Assembly (NCBI RefSeq): GCF_023283985.1
Contig: NZ_JAKIKU010000012.1
Coordinates: 1 to 64,000, forward strand
DNA: 64,000 nt
Direction: 5' to 3'
From: Shewanella electrodiphila
Lineage (GTDB): Bacteria; Pseudomonadota; Gammaproteobacteria; Enterobacterales; Shewanellaceae
Shown here: positions 27,112-35,735 of the stretch, piece by piece
Numbering within the stretch: the first letter of the stretch is position 1
How the letters are laid out: every line of letters begins with the position of its first letter
The notes under the pieces: generated by a model
The model's input: only the letters and a program-made list of their open reading frames with translations
Database searches by the model: none
What the model was told of the DNA's origin: nothing
Position numbers and translations under genes: made by a program

Positions 27112-27780
27112 ATGTTTGGCTTTTCTCGGATCACTACGCTTCTTTCTCAGAGTCAGTCTACCGAAACCAATGTGTATTTATTCCTCGATCAAGTCACACT
27201 CGGCCAACATAAGTTTGTTTATATGTGGCAAATGTATTTAGCTCACGGAGCTAATAGCGAGGAGTTTGAAAATGCATTAACAGAGCTTCAGTCTATTGAA
27301 CATGAAGCTGATGTCCTCAAGCGTGAAATTGAACAGACGCTATATCGAAAAACCCTGATCCCTGATTTACGCAGTGATGTGGCCTCGCTGATTGATTTAA
27401 CCGACCGGATTATCAATAAACAGGAAACCATAGGCTTACATTTAAAAATCGAGAAGCCACTTATTCCTCAAGCGGTTGAGGCTGACCTCATGGTGCTACT
27501 GAATGCGGTAGGCAATACCATAGATCACACTATATTGTGCGCCAAAAGTTTTTTTACCGACTTACAGCGCGTACAGGAATATCACCAGAAAGTGATAATG
27601 TTTGAAAGTGATGCGGATAAAGCCTGTACGCGGGCGAAAACTATCTTGTTCGATACAGATTTACCGCTGATTAATAAAGTCCAGTTGCGATACTTTTTTG
27701 ACCGCATAGATCAAGTGGCGAATTTAGCTGAAGACATCAGTGATCGGGTTGCCATATTTACTCTCAAACGGGTTCAGTAG
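27112..27780 (+). CDS. DUF47-family PhoU-like phosphate transport partner
   Basis: A 222-residue, all-helical cytosolic protein of the DUF47 family, related to PhoU, which accompanies PiT transporters and modulates them. Family features are the helix around IEHEADVLKREIEQTLYRK, LIPDLRSDVASLIDLTDRI and the C-terminal FFDRIDQVANLAEDISDRV. AAGGAG precedes the start. It ends 11 nt before the PiT gene, the standard pair. Confidence 0.92.
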   Translation: MFGFSRITTLLSQSQSTETNVYLFLDQVTLGQHKFVYMWQMYLAHGANSEEFENALTELQSIEHEADVLKREIEQTLYRKTLIPDLRSDVASLIDLTDRIINKQETIGLHLKIEKPLIPQAVEADLMVLLNAVGNTIDHTILCAKSFFTDLQRVQEYHQKVIMFESDADKACTRAKTILFDTDLPLINKVQLRYFFDRIDQVANLAEDISDRVAIFTLKRVQ

Positions 27781-27791
27781 GAGGGAATAAT

Positions 27792-28835
27792 ATGGATATT
27801 GCGATTTGGGTATTTTTATCGAGTGGTTTGTTTTTAGGTTGGTCGTTAGGGGCCAATGATGCTGCTAATGTTTTCGGCACTGCTGTCGGTTCTAAAATGG
27901 TTAAGTTCTCCACGGCGGCAATGATTTGTTCAGTGATGGTGATTCTGGGCGCAGTGATCAGTGGTGCTGGTGCATCGCATACGTTAGGTGCCTTAGGTAA
28001 AGTCTCTGCCATTGGCGGCGCATTTACTGTGGCTTTGTCGGCTGCGACAACTGTATATCTGATGACAAAGTCAGGTTTACCCGTATCGACAGGTCAAGCG
28101 ATTGTCGGGGCTATTATCGGCTGGAACCTCTTTAGTGGCATGGCAACTGACCCTGAAGTATTGACTAAAATCTTAAGTACGTGGGTGATGTGTCCAATTC
28201 TTGCTGCCATCACCGCAGTTATTTTATATAAAGCTGTGACACGCGCGATTGATTGGTGGCGACCTGGTTTATTTCAATTAGATCAGTGGACACGTATTGG
28301 TTTGATATTAGCAGGTGCATTTGGTGCTTATAGTTTAGGTGCTAATAACATTGCTAATGTGATGGGCGTATTTGTGCTCAGCGCACCTATTGATGCCTTT
28401 GAATTTGCGGGTATTGAGTTTAGCGGTGCAATGCAGCTGTTCTTTTTAGGTGCTGTTGCCATTAGTGTCGGGGTATTTACTTACTCTAAAAAAGTGATGA
28501 TGACGGTGGGTGGCAATTTAATCTCGATGACACCAGTGACAGCATGGGTGGTAGTAATGGCGCACTCTATTGTGTTGTTTATCTTCTCTTCTCAGTCGCT
28601 GTCTAATGCTTTTGTGAACATGGGTTTACCTGCAATACCTCTAGTGCCAGTGTCGAGTTCTCAGGCGGTCATTGGTGCTGTTATTGGTATTGCCTTCTTA
28701 AAGCGGTTACCGATTCAATGGCCTGTTCTAGGTAAAATACTGGTGGGGTGGGTGATTACGCCGATTTTATCAGCCATTGCCTGCTTCATTGGCTTATTCA
28801 TTGTCCAAAACCTGTTTAAGCAAGTGGTAGTGTAA
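27792..28835 (+). CDS. PiT-family inorganic phosphate transporter
   Basis: A 347-residue inner-membrane phosphate permease (PHO-4 family) with about ten hydrophobic segments. The duplicated signature is visible as GANDAANVFGTAVGS near the N-terminus and GANNIANVMGVF in the second half. Also present are GLPVSTGQAIVGAIIG and VPVSSSQAVIGAVIG. It takes up phosphate, usually as a metal-phosphate complex with protons. It follows the DUF47 gene by 11 nt and closes the porin/CYTH/phosphate block. Confidence 0.94.
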   Translation: MDIAIWVFLSSGLFLGWSLGANDAANVFGTAVGSKMVKFSTAAMICSVMVILGAVISGAGASHTLGALGKVSAIGGAFTVALSAATTVYLMTKSGLPVSTGQAIVGAIIGWNLFSGMATDPEVLTKILSTWVMCPILAAITAVILYKAVTRAIDWWRPGLFQLDQWTRIGLILAGAFGAYSLGANNIANVMGVFVLSAPIDAFEFAGIEFSGAMQLFFLGAVAISVGVFTYSKKVMMTVGGNLISMTPVTAWVVVMAHSIVLFIFSSQSLSNAFVNMGLPAIPLVPVSSSQAVIGAVIGIAFLKRLPIQWPVLGKILVGWVITPILSAIACFIGLFIVQNLFKQVVV

Positions 28836-29195
28836 TCAATCATGCTAGATGTCTGACTCATTATTAGGATAAGCTGAGATGACGAAATCATGGTGGTATA
28901 AGAGGCGACTTTATAATGAGACATGTTAATTTAGGAGGCATGTTAGTCGTTTCAATGTCATTTGGTTGCTTACTCAGTTCATATAAGAATACTGAAGGAG
29001 CCCCACACAGAACGTCATAATCAACAATGTGCTCAAAGCTTGTATCGGTGATTAATTATTAATGATTTGTAGGTTTGTTTAGACCTTGTCCGGTTTAACT
29101 CACGCTTTAATTCGTTTAGCCTACATGGGAATTGGTCGTGTTATTTTAATACAAATCTATACTGATTTTGAGCTAAATACTGGGTGGATATTGTT
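28836..29195. other. Intergenic region between the PiT gene and the NlpC/P60 gene
   Basis: About 360 nt with no strong terminator. The only coding candidate is a 34-codon frame at 28916-29020, listed separately. The remainder (29021-29195) is AT-rich and should contain the promoter of the NlpC/P60 gene. Confidence 0.45.
28916..29020 (+). CDS. Possible small secreted or membrane peptide
   Basis: A 34-codon frame starting ATG with AGAGG 10 nt upstream. It encodes a peptide with a hydrophobic core (GGMLVVSMSFGCLLSS) and a short polar tail. It resembles a signal peptide or truncated lipoprotein, but the SFGC stretch is a poor lipobox. It may equally be a decayed remnant or chance. Confidence 0.25.
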   Translation: MRHVNLGGMLVVSMSFGCLLSSYKNTEGAPHRTS

Positions 29196-29678
29196 ATGTC
29201 ACGATTAATTTTACTGCTCATTATGAGTGTTCTTCTGACAGCTTGTGCCAGCAATCATATTACAGTTCCTGATAACGCCGCTGCAGCATCATTAGATGAT
29301 GTTGATTCAAGATTGTGGAACGAAGCGCGTTTATTACAATTTCACCAGCAGTGGCAGGGGACGCCATACCGTTTAGGTGGATTAACTAAGAAGGGTTTGG
29401 ACTGCTCTGGTTTAGTGTATGTGGCCTATCAAGATCTTGTTGGCCCAAGTATTCCAAGAACTGTGCAAGGGCAAACGAGTTTGGGAACCCGAGTGGCTAA
29501 AAGTGATTTACAAAGTGGAGATTTAGTGTTTTTCAAAACCACAGGTAGTGGGCGTCATGTTGGGGTGTATTTATCTGGGCATCGCTTTTTGCACGTGTCG
29601 ACGAAAAAAGGCGTCATAATTTCAAGCATGGATAACGTTTATTGGAAACCGCGATACTGGTTTGCGAGTCGTTTATAA
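29196..29678 (+). CDS. NlpC/P60-family peptidoglycan hydrolase lipoprotein
   Basis: A 160-residue lipoprotein with a short signal ending in the lipobox LLTAC, then an NlpC/P60 cysteine peptidase domain. The catalytic Cys is in GLDCSGLVYVAY, the first His in GRHVGVYL and the third polar residue in HRFLHVSTK. Close relatives (Spr/MepS, NlpC) cut peptide cross-links in peptidoglycan at the outer membrane. The ATG at 29196 is chosen over an in-frame GTG at 29184 because GGGTGGA lies 7 nt upstream and the signal peptide is then normal. Confidence 0.9.
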   Translation: MSRLILLLIMSVLLTACASNHITVPDNAAAASLDDVDSRLWNEARLLQFHQQWQGTPYRLGGLTKKGLDCSGLVYVAYQDLVGPSIPRTVQGQTSLGTRVAKSDLQSGDLVFFKTTGSGRHVGVYLSGHRFLHVSTKKGVIISSMDNVYWKPRYWFASRL

Positions 29679-29857
29679 CCTCAGCGAATTACGTTGTCTT
29701 ATTTTTGAACAAGGCATAGCTGCAGTGACCCATGTTTTGCAACTCTTGATCAATCTCTCCGTCTCTGCTTGAAAATTGTGGTATTTTAGCCACATCTAAA
29801 GTCTATAGTGTTATGTAGACTTACAGCCATTAAATGATCAAGTTTAAGGATTTTGTC

Positions 29858-30391
29858 ATGACCAAAGCTAAAATCGGCATTGTTACGGTAAGCGATCGTG
29901 CGAGTGCAGGTATCTACGAAGATATTTCAGGTAAAGCCATTATTGATGTGCTAAATGAGTATTTAACATCTGAATGGGAACCTGTTTATAAGGTCATTCC
30001 TGATGAAACGGCTGATATTGAAGCTACGTTAATTGATATGGCTGATGTGCAAAACTGTAGCTTGATCGTGACAACTGGCGGCACTGGGCCAGCTAAGCGT
30101 GATGTGACTCCAGAAGCGACTGAAGCTGTGTGTGATCGCATGATGCCTGGCTTTGGCGAGTTAATGCGCGCCGAGTCATTAAAGTTTGTACCAACGGCTA
30201 TTCTGTCTCGTCAAACAGCTGGTTTACGTGGTGACTCATTAATCGTTAACTTACCTGGCAAGCCTAAGTCTATTCGTGAATGTTTAGATGCAGTATTTCC
30301 TGCGATCCCTTACTGCATCGATTTAATGGACGGTCCATTCTTAGAGTGTGACGAGTCAGTCATCAAGCCATTTAGACCGAAAGCGAAGTAA
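29858..30391 (+). CDS. mogA: MogA, molybdopterin adenylyltransferase
   Basis: A 177-residue cytosolic enzyme that adenylates molybdopterin before molybdenum insertion. Signatures are IGIVTVSDRAS at the N-terminus, VTTGGTGPAKRDVTPEAT and LIVNLPGKPKSIRECL. The start at 29858 has AAGGA 7 nt upstream and matches the family N-terminus; an in-frame ATG eight codons earlier is less likely. It is monocistronic and followed by a strong terminator. Confidence 0.95.
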   Translation: MTKAKIGIVTVSDRASAGIYEDISGKAIIDVLNEYLTSEWEPVYKVIPDETADIEATLIDMADVQNCSLIVTTGGTGPAKRDVTPEATEAVCDRMMPGFGELMRAESLKFVPTAILSRQTAGLRGDSLIVNLPGKPKSIRECLDAVFPAIPYCIDLMDGPFLECDESVIKPFRPKAK

Positions 30392-30440
30392 TCTGAATTC
30401 AGATTAATTAAGCTTACAGCAGTTAAAATCTGTGAATATT

Positions 30441-30465
30441 AAAACCAGCTACGGCTGGTTTTTTT
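30441..30465 (+). terminator. Terminator after mogA
   Basis: The stem AAAACCAGC (30441-30449) pairs with GCTGGTTTT (30454-30462) around a TACG loop, followed by more T. Confidence 0.88.
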
Positions 30466-30490
30466 GTGGCCAGTACTTTGTATCGCAGAG

Positions 30491-30670
30491 TTAAACTCCC
30501 TTCCTCAGGATCAAGCTAGCGCTATAGCCTGTGAATAGCACTAAACTTGGAATTGCTATCAAGTGCGCAAATATACTGGGCTCAGTACTGAAATTTAGCC
30601 AAAGTAATAAGCCCCAACTTACCAACAAATAGCTTACGCTGATTAACCAATTTGAACTGATACTTTTCAT
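30491..30670 (-). CDS. Small two-TM membrane protein
   Basis: A 59-residue hydrophobic protein with two predicted membrane helices (about residues 8-24 and 32-52) and a basic C-terminus (LILRKGV). The start is placed at 30670 because AAGGAA lies 7-8 nt upstream on the minus strand; the longer in-frame start at 30697 lacks this. It is divergent from the GlxA-type regulator gene, with about 120 nt between the starts, so it may be a target of that regulator. Family not recognised. Confidence 0.55.
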   Translation of the reverse strand: MKSISSNWLISVSYLLVSWGLLLWLNFSTEPSIFAHLIAIPSLVLFTGYSASLILRKGV

Positions 30671-30791
30671 TGCTCGTTTCCTTACTGAGTACCTCAATGA
30701 TGAATAAGCCCAGTATAAAAACTAGACAAATGAGTTGTAAGTGTCATTATTGACAAATATAAGGTCAAAATTGACATTTGAGGTGCGATAG

Positions 30792-31799
30792 ATGAAAACG
30801 ATCTACATTATGGCTGCGGGTAATGTTGTCGCCAGTGGCTTAATGAGTTTTCTAGATGTGTTTAGTTTCTGCAATAGTTACTGGCGCAGAATGAATCCAG
30901 ATGCCACTGAGAACTTGTTTCATTGCCATGTTATTTCTGCCCATGGTGGGCCAGTAATGACGAATCAGGGCATAGAAGTACCCGCTAAGGGCCTTAAGTA
31001 TGAAGAAGATATTCTCGCAGCTGATGCGGTGATATTGGCATCGGCCTTTGTGACTAATCGAGATGAGTTTCAGCATTTTTTGAGTGATTTCGAGCCATTA
31101 TTTGCGCCATTACGACAGTTTTCTGAAACAGGAAAACCTGTGGCGGCTTATTGTTCGGGGACATTATTGTTAGCCGCATCAGGGTTATTAAACCAGCGCC
31201 GTGCAACCACTGTGTGGTGGCTAAGTGAAATGTTTGAACGTAACTTTAAAGATGTTCAGTTATGCATGGATTCATTGGTGGTTTCAGATGGCCATATACA
31301 TACCGCTGGAGCAACCACATCCAGTTTAAGCTTGGCTTTGCACTTGATTTCGATTTTGGTGGGTGAGCAAATGGCACAGCAAATGTCGAAAATCTTATTG
31401 ATTGATCCTAATCGGAGTTCACAACAACCTTTTATGACAATGAGTATTAACCCTGAGCAACATAAAGATGAATTGGTTCATAAAGTGCAGCAATGGATGC
31501 AAGTGCACTTAGATCAACATTGGTTGTTGGATGACATTGCCGATAAATTTGCGGTAGGTAAACGCACGTTAATAAGACGCTTTAAAAAGGCCGTTAATGA
31601 AACACCTGCGAGCTATATGCAACGTTTACGAGTTGATGAGGCCAAGCGATTACTTGAAACCACGGAACTGGGGATTGAACAAATTGTTGAACGAGTGGGC
31701 TATGAAGATAGCAGCTCATTTAGGAAGTTATTTATTCAGTTAACTAGCTTGTCGCCAAGAGCATATCGACAAAAATTTAATACCCATACTTGCTGCTGA
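30792..31799 (+). CDS. GlxA-type AraC-family transcriptional regulator
   Basis: A 335-residue regulator. The N-terminal DJ-1/PfpI-like domain (about 1-190) includes the nucleophile-elbow segment AYCSGTLLLAASGLL. The C-terminal AraC DNA-binding domain (about 230-330) includes AVGKRTLIRRFKKAVNETP and the second helix-turn-helix GYEDSSSFRKLF. Members sense small amine or nitrogen metabolites; the ligand here is unknown. A GAGGTG ribosome binding site precedes the ATG. The divergent small membrane protein gene is the only close candidate target. Confidence 0.9.
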   Translation: MKTIYIMAAGNVVASGLMSFLDVFSFCNSYWRRMNPDATENLFHCHVISAHGGPVMTNQGIEVPAKGLKYEEDILAADAVILASAFVTNRDEFQHFLSDFEPLFAPLRQFSETGKPVAAYCSGTLLLAASGLLNQRRATTVWWLSEMFERNFKDVQLCMDSLVVSDGHIHTAGATTSSLSLALHLISILVGEQMAQQMSKILLIDPNRSSQQPFMTMSINPEQHKDELVHKVQQWMQVHLDQHWLLDDIADKFAVGKRTLIRRFKKAVNETPASYMQRLRVDEAKRLLETTELGIEQIVERVGYEDSSSFRKLFIQLTSLSPRAYRQKFNTHTCC

Positions 31800-31817
31800 T
31801 TTAAAATATAGATAAAC

Positions 31818-31854
31818 AAAAAGCCAATAAAATCGGTGGTTTTATTGGCTTTTT
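31818..31854. terminator. Bidirectional terminator
   Basis: A 15-bp perfect stem, AAAAAGCCAATAAAA (31818-31832) with its complement at 31840-31854, has a 7-nt loop. It lies between the convergent GlxA-type regulator and the PspB-like gene, with A/T tracts on both sides. Confidence 0.9.
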
Positions 31855-31873
31855 AAATCGTGTTGGCAAGGTT

Positions 31874-32110
31874 TTACAATCCATTGATAGTTTGCTTTAA
31901 ATCATAACCTGGCTCAGTGACAATGGTTTCTAGCGTAGCGATCCGCGTTTGCAGTTCTTTATTTTGCTGGCGAAGCATGCTGATTTCAGCATTATTATCT
32001 TTGTCATGTTTTGTCGATTTTATCTTGACGTAATGCTTAAACATTTCCGTGGCAGTTGTGCCCAGGGTAATGATGATAACTAAGGCCACAATGGCGTATT
32101 CTTGTTCCAT
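31874..32110 (-). CDS. Small membrane protein with coiled coil (PspB-like)
   Basis: A 78-residue protein with one N-terminal membrane helix (residues 5-22) and a following basic segment. A short coiled coil (MLRQQNKELQTRIATLETIV) precedes the ending PGYDLKQTINGL. The plan (single TM plus RIxxLE coiled coil) resembles PspB of the phage-shock response, but no pspA or pspC lies nearby. AAGGAG is 6 nt before the ATG. It lies about 100 nt downstream of the ABC permease gene on the same strand and may belong to that transcript. Confidence 0.7.
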   Translation of the reverse strand: MEQEYAIVALVIIITLGTTATEMFKHYVKIKSTKHDKDNNAEISMLRQQNKELQTRIATLETIVTEPGYDLKQTINGL

Positions 32111-32213
32111 AATAAACTCCTTCTATTTGATGAACCCAAGTTTGGGTTAATAACAATGACGATTGAGGCCATTTGCTGATAAAACTCAGCAAAATGACCT
32201 GTGTTATCGACGC

Positions 32214-33362
32214 TTATAAACCAAAAACCACTTTCTCGCTTTTCAGCAGTTTCTCTAGTCCTAATGCAAGTGCAACTGACAAGACTAATGTGGCACCTGA
32301 AGACACCAATAACTGCAGCATTGGGATTTCTCGCCCTTTAATAAAGGCCATTAGTGCTTGTTGTTGACCTGATACAGGCAGCCACTCCAATACATCTGGT
32401 GCAATGTTATAGCTGGCAGCCATGGATAAGGCTAATGGGACAAATAGCACCATGGTTAAATAAGACTGGGCCTCTTTAAAGCTTTTGGCCATGAAAGACA
32501 CAAACAGCTGTAACGTTGCCGCCATGATGGCGAGTGGAATGCCGATAAATAGCATCAGTCCCATAAAGTCAGGCGAGATGTTGACGCTAAAGCCGAGTTC
32601 CTGCCAAGGGACAAAGGTGTAAGCGAATTTAGACACCAGCAAGATCAGCAGCAAGCCCAGTAAAGCAAAGCAGGTGACCGCAATGATTTTACCTAACACT
32701 AACTGTCTGGTGCTGATGGGGTGACTGAGTAACAATGCCAATGAGTTACGCTCACGTTCACCGGCACTGGTATCAATGGCCAAGTTCATGCCAGAGATAA
32801 ACACCGAATAAATCATGGTGAAAATCGCGATACCCAAGATAAAGCCACCTTTAGAGTCAGGTGTCGCCTGATCTTCTACAATCACTTTAACTGGCTGCAC
32901 TACCGCTGGATTAATTCCGCGTGCAATTAAGCGTAAACTGCCCATTTCACTGCTGTAAGCTTGCAACTGTAGCTCAACTCTACGAATTGATTTTTGTAGC
33001 TTTTCATTAGAGTTATCTGCAATTAAGGTCACTTCAGCAGGTTTAGCTTTAGCCATATTCTCGGCGTAATCGTCACTAATAATAAGCTCAATGTCTTTGA
33101 CATCTTTTACGCTGACGCCTTCATCTGTCGAGGCATTGATGCCGCGATTATTGAGAAAACGGACTAAATCAGGCGCATTGTCACTGTTAGTAATATTAAT
33201 GTTTAAATCTTCTGGGCTTGATAACTGTCCGATTAACACCATAAACATGCCGCACATTAATAGCGGTGTGCCGATAGCATAATAAAGTCCAGCCATGACA
33301 GAGCGTTTGTCGCGCATGGCGTCGATGAGTTCTTTGCGAACCATTGCAATAACTGTTTTCAT
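32214..33362 (-). CDS. ABC-2 type exporter permease (NatB-like)
   Basis: A 382-residue inner-membrane permease. One membrane segment near residues 20-42 is followed by a large extracytoplasmic domain (about 45-170), then five hydrophobic segments in the C-terminal half, including SAGERERNSLALLLSHPIS. This is the NatB/ABC-2 plan, associated with Na+ or small-molecule export. Its start overlaps the ATPase gene by 1 nt. The substrate is unknown. Confidence 0.88.
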   Translation of the reverse strand: MKTVIAMVRKELIDAMRDKRSVMAGLYYAIGTPLLMCGMFMVLIGQLSSPEDLNINITNSDNAPDLVRFLNNRGINASTDEGVSVKDVKDIELIISDDYAENMAKAKPAEVTLIADNSNEKLQKSIRRVELQLQAYSSEMGSLRLIARGINPAVVQPVKVIVEDQATPDSKGGFILGIAIFTMIYSVFISGMNLAIDTSAGERERNSLALLLSHPISTRQLVLGKIIAVTCFALLGLLLILLVSKFAYTFVPWQELGFSVNISPDFMGLMLFIGIPLAIMAATLQLFVSFMAKSFKEAQSYLTMVLFVPLALSMAASYNIAPDVLEWLPVSGQQQALMAFIKGREIPMLQLLVSSGATLVLSVALALGLEKLLKSEKVVFGL

Positions 33363-34096
33363 TAGGCTGCGATCCCTTCGTCAGTTCCAATTAATTGTAT
33401 AAATGCATCTTCAAGTGAATCCTTGCCTGTTTGTTGGCAAAGCTCTTCTGGGCTGCCTGTGGCAACGACTTTACCGTCTGCCATCACAATCACTTGGTCA
33501 CAAAGTGCGGCAACTTCTTGCATAACATGACTTGAAAACAGCACGCAGTGTCCAGCGGCCTTGAGCGAGAGCAAAATGTCACGCAGTAAGCGTGTACTCA
33601 TCACATCCAAACCACGAGTCGGTTCATCCAAAATAATATTGGTTGGCTTGTGCACAATAGCCTGAGCTAATGCGGTTTTCATTCGCTGGCCTTGAGAAAA
33701 CCCTTTGCAGCGTCTATCGGCAATATCTTCAAGTTTGAGCTGAGCAATCACATTTTGGGTTGCTTGCTTAGCGTCATTTTTTGACATGCCACTGAGCTCG
33801 GCAAAGTAGCTGATGTATTCTCTAGGCGATAAACGCTCATAGAGGCCAAATGGATCTGGGAATAAGCCCAGTTGTGCTTTGGCTTTAGTTGGCTCTTTAG
33901 CGACATCAATGCCGTCAATTTCTGCATGACCTTCATCGGCGGCAAGTAAACCAAATACAGTGCGTAGACAGGTGGTTTTACCTGCGCCATTAGGACCAAG
34001 CAAACCCGTGATATGACCGTCATGTGCGCTGAAGCTGAGGTTATCAAGTGCTTGCACGTCACCAATTTTTTTAGATAGATTCGTTACAGTAATCAT
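33362..34096 (-). CDS. ABC transporter ATPase (NatA-like)
   Basis: A 244-residue ATP-binding subunit with Walker A GLLGPNGAGKTTCLR, signature motif GFSQGQRMK, Walker B IILDEPTRGLD and the switch histidine in LFSSHVMQEV. It pairs with the NatB-like permease just downstream and is 2 nt downstream of the alpha/beta hydrolase gene, forming a three-gene operon. Confidence 0.93.
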   Translation of the reverse strand: MITVTNLSKKIGDVQALDNLSFSAHDGHITGLLGPNGAGKTTCLRTVFGLLAADEGHAEIDGIDVAKEPTKAKAQLGLFPDPFGLYERLSPREYISYFAELSGMSKNDAKQATQNVIAQLKLEDIADRRCKGFSQGQRMKTALAQAIVHKPTNIILDEPTRGLDVMSTRLLRDILLSLKAAGHCVLFSSHVMQEVAALCDQVIVMADGKVVATGSPEELCQQTGKDSLEDAFIQLIGTDEGIAA

Positions 34097-34098
34097 GA

Positions 34099-35643
34099 TT
34101 ATTCTTCCTCAGTTGTCGTTGGAATAACTTCAACGGTGTTGGCATTTAAGTAAAAACTACGGCTCACATCTTTTTCTAAACATTCGCCATCGATATTGTC
34201 CAGCGAGCCACTCGTGACTAAATCTGCCATTAACTCATTGCCGCAACTTTGATATGCGACCCCGTGAGTGGCGAATTTGGAGATAAAGTGTTTTGCATTG
34301 CTGAGCTTTTCGGTGGCCATTTCGCCCCAGCTTGGTGGGGTGGCAGGATCTAATTCGCCAGATAACAATAAGGTGGGGATGTCGCTTTCGATGGCATCAC
34401 TAAAACTGCTATCAACTTGCGGCATATTCCATACGCTACAGGTGGCTTCTAACCCTTCAATCATGGTGGTTGCCATGTATGAGCCTTTGGCTCGTTGGCG
34501 AATGTCATCAGTAAGGCGGTGTATGTCTTCTCCACACACCACAGATGCATGCATTCCCATTGCAATCCCAGTGCTGTCGGCAGTAAGGGTATAAATACCT
34601 AAAATGGGTTGATAGTTACCGATAGATGCTTGATGAATCGCATGGGGAATTAAGGCGCGAATATTGGGCATATACAAGGCCATACGAATTGCGCCGTTAA
34701 ACTTGCCACGGGTTAAAGTAAAATCAGCGATTTCATCGGTTTGTGGATTGCGGGTTTGCGTGACGATAGCCGCTTCAGCTAATGCGTTATCCACCTGTTG
34801 AAAATCTTGCTCAAGCGTAGGGAACTGCTGCTGACATTGGCTGTTTTTCTGACAATCTTTAAATAATAAGGCGTAGCCTCTATCAATAGCACTTCCTATT
34901 GCAATCACACTTTGCTGCATTGGCACTACACCATCTAAAGTAACTGTGGCGAGCGCTTGTGGATATTCGCGCATATAAAGTTGCGCCATACGCGTGCCAT
35001 AAGACACGCCGTATAAATGGAATTTGTCGTAGTTTAAGTGTTCACGTACAGCTTCAAAGTCTTTAAGTGCCGTTAAACTGCCGTACTGGCTCACATCAGC
35101 ATCAATCTTATCGAGACACTTTTGCGTGTCTGCAACATAGTCCATGTCATCGTCATTAAAAGATAAGGCTGACATATTGTCGTCATCACAAGCCAAAATA
35201 CTGGATTGTCCAGTACCACGTTGGTCAATTAATAGAATGTCTCTATCTTGGCGCACTTTCGCCAGCACGCGATTAAAGCCTGCCGCATTTTCAATAGCTG
35301 ACTGACCTGGACCACCTGCAATGGCTAACAAAGCTTGTTTTTTAAAGCTGGGTTTAATCGCAGGTAATACTGCGTAATGAATCGCAATTTGCTTGCCATC
35401 TGGTATCGCTGGATTTTCTGCCACCATTAATGAACCGCATTGAACTTGCTCTGATAGGCCATCAACATAACAAGCTGATAGTGGTGCGTGACTTGACGTG
35501 GTCTCTTCTGCTGTTACTGACAAGCTAAGCATAGAGAGCAAACCAACTTGAATTGCGCTGATTAATTTTGATTGGCGAGCCAATAGCTTTGGCTTACGAA
35601 CCTTATTAAACGTTCCTTGCAACATAACTTTTCCGATGTTCAT
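34099..35643 (-). CDS. Secreted alpha/beta hydrolase (S33/TAP-like peptidase)
   Basis: A 514-residue exported hydrolase with a long N-region signal sequence (hydrophobic stretch about 27-45, ending VTAEE). It has the alpha/beta hydrolase core with nucleophile elbow GVSYGTRMA and oxyanion region AIAGGPGQSA. A TAP-like C-terminal part includes LLSGELDPATPP (acid) and the His in ATHGVAYQSCG. Family members release N-terminal residues, often proline, from peptides. It heads the operon with the NatA/NatB-like exporter, so it may process a substrate of the pump; this is inference. AAAGGAAAG precedes the ATG. Confidence 0.88.
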   Translation of the reverse strand: MNIGKVMLQGTFNKVRKPKLLARQSKLISAIQVGLLSMLSLSVTAEETTSSHAPLSACYVDGLSEQVQCGSLMVAENPAIPDGKQIAIHYAVLPAIKPSFKKQALLAIAGGPGQSAIENAAGFNRVLAKVRQDRDILLIDQRGTGQSSILACDDDNMSALSFNDDDMDYVADTQKCLDKIDADVSQYGSLTALKDFEAVREHLNYDKFHLYGVSYGTRMAQLYMREYPQALATVTLDGVVPMQQSVIAIGSAIDRGYALLFKDCQKNSQCQQQFPTLEQDFQQVDNALAEAAIVTQTRNPQTDEIADFTLTRGKFNGAIRMALYMPNIRALIPHAIHQASIGNYQPILGIYTLTADSTGIAMGMHASVVCGEDIHRLTDDIRQRAKGSYMATTMIEGLEATCSVWNMPQVDSSFSDAIESDIPTLLLSGELDPATPPSWGEMATEKLSNAKHFISKFATHGVAYQSCGNELMADLVTSGSLDNIDGECLEKDVSRSFYLNANTVEVIPTTTEEE

Positions 35644-35692
35644 AACATCTTTCCTTTTTGCATTTCAGGATGATTGTGGTAACTTAACATTA

Positions 35693-35721
35693 GTGTATCG
35701 GTGTATCAATGTATTAATACA
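35693..35721. promoter_or_regulatory. Candidate GntR operator array in the divergent ABC control region
   Basis: Three near-tandem 8-mers (GTGTATCG 35693-35700, GTGTATCA 35701-35708, ATGTATTA 35709-35716) run into the perfect 12-bp palindrome TGTATTAATACA (35710-35721). They lie between the divergent starts of the hydrolase operon and the GntR gene, 15 nt before the latter. Autoregulation by the GntR protein is the simplest reading. Confidence 0.5.
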
Positions 35722-35735
35722 GTAAGTAAAGGCTA

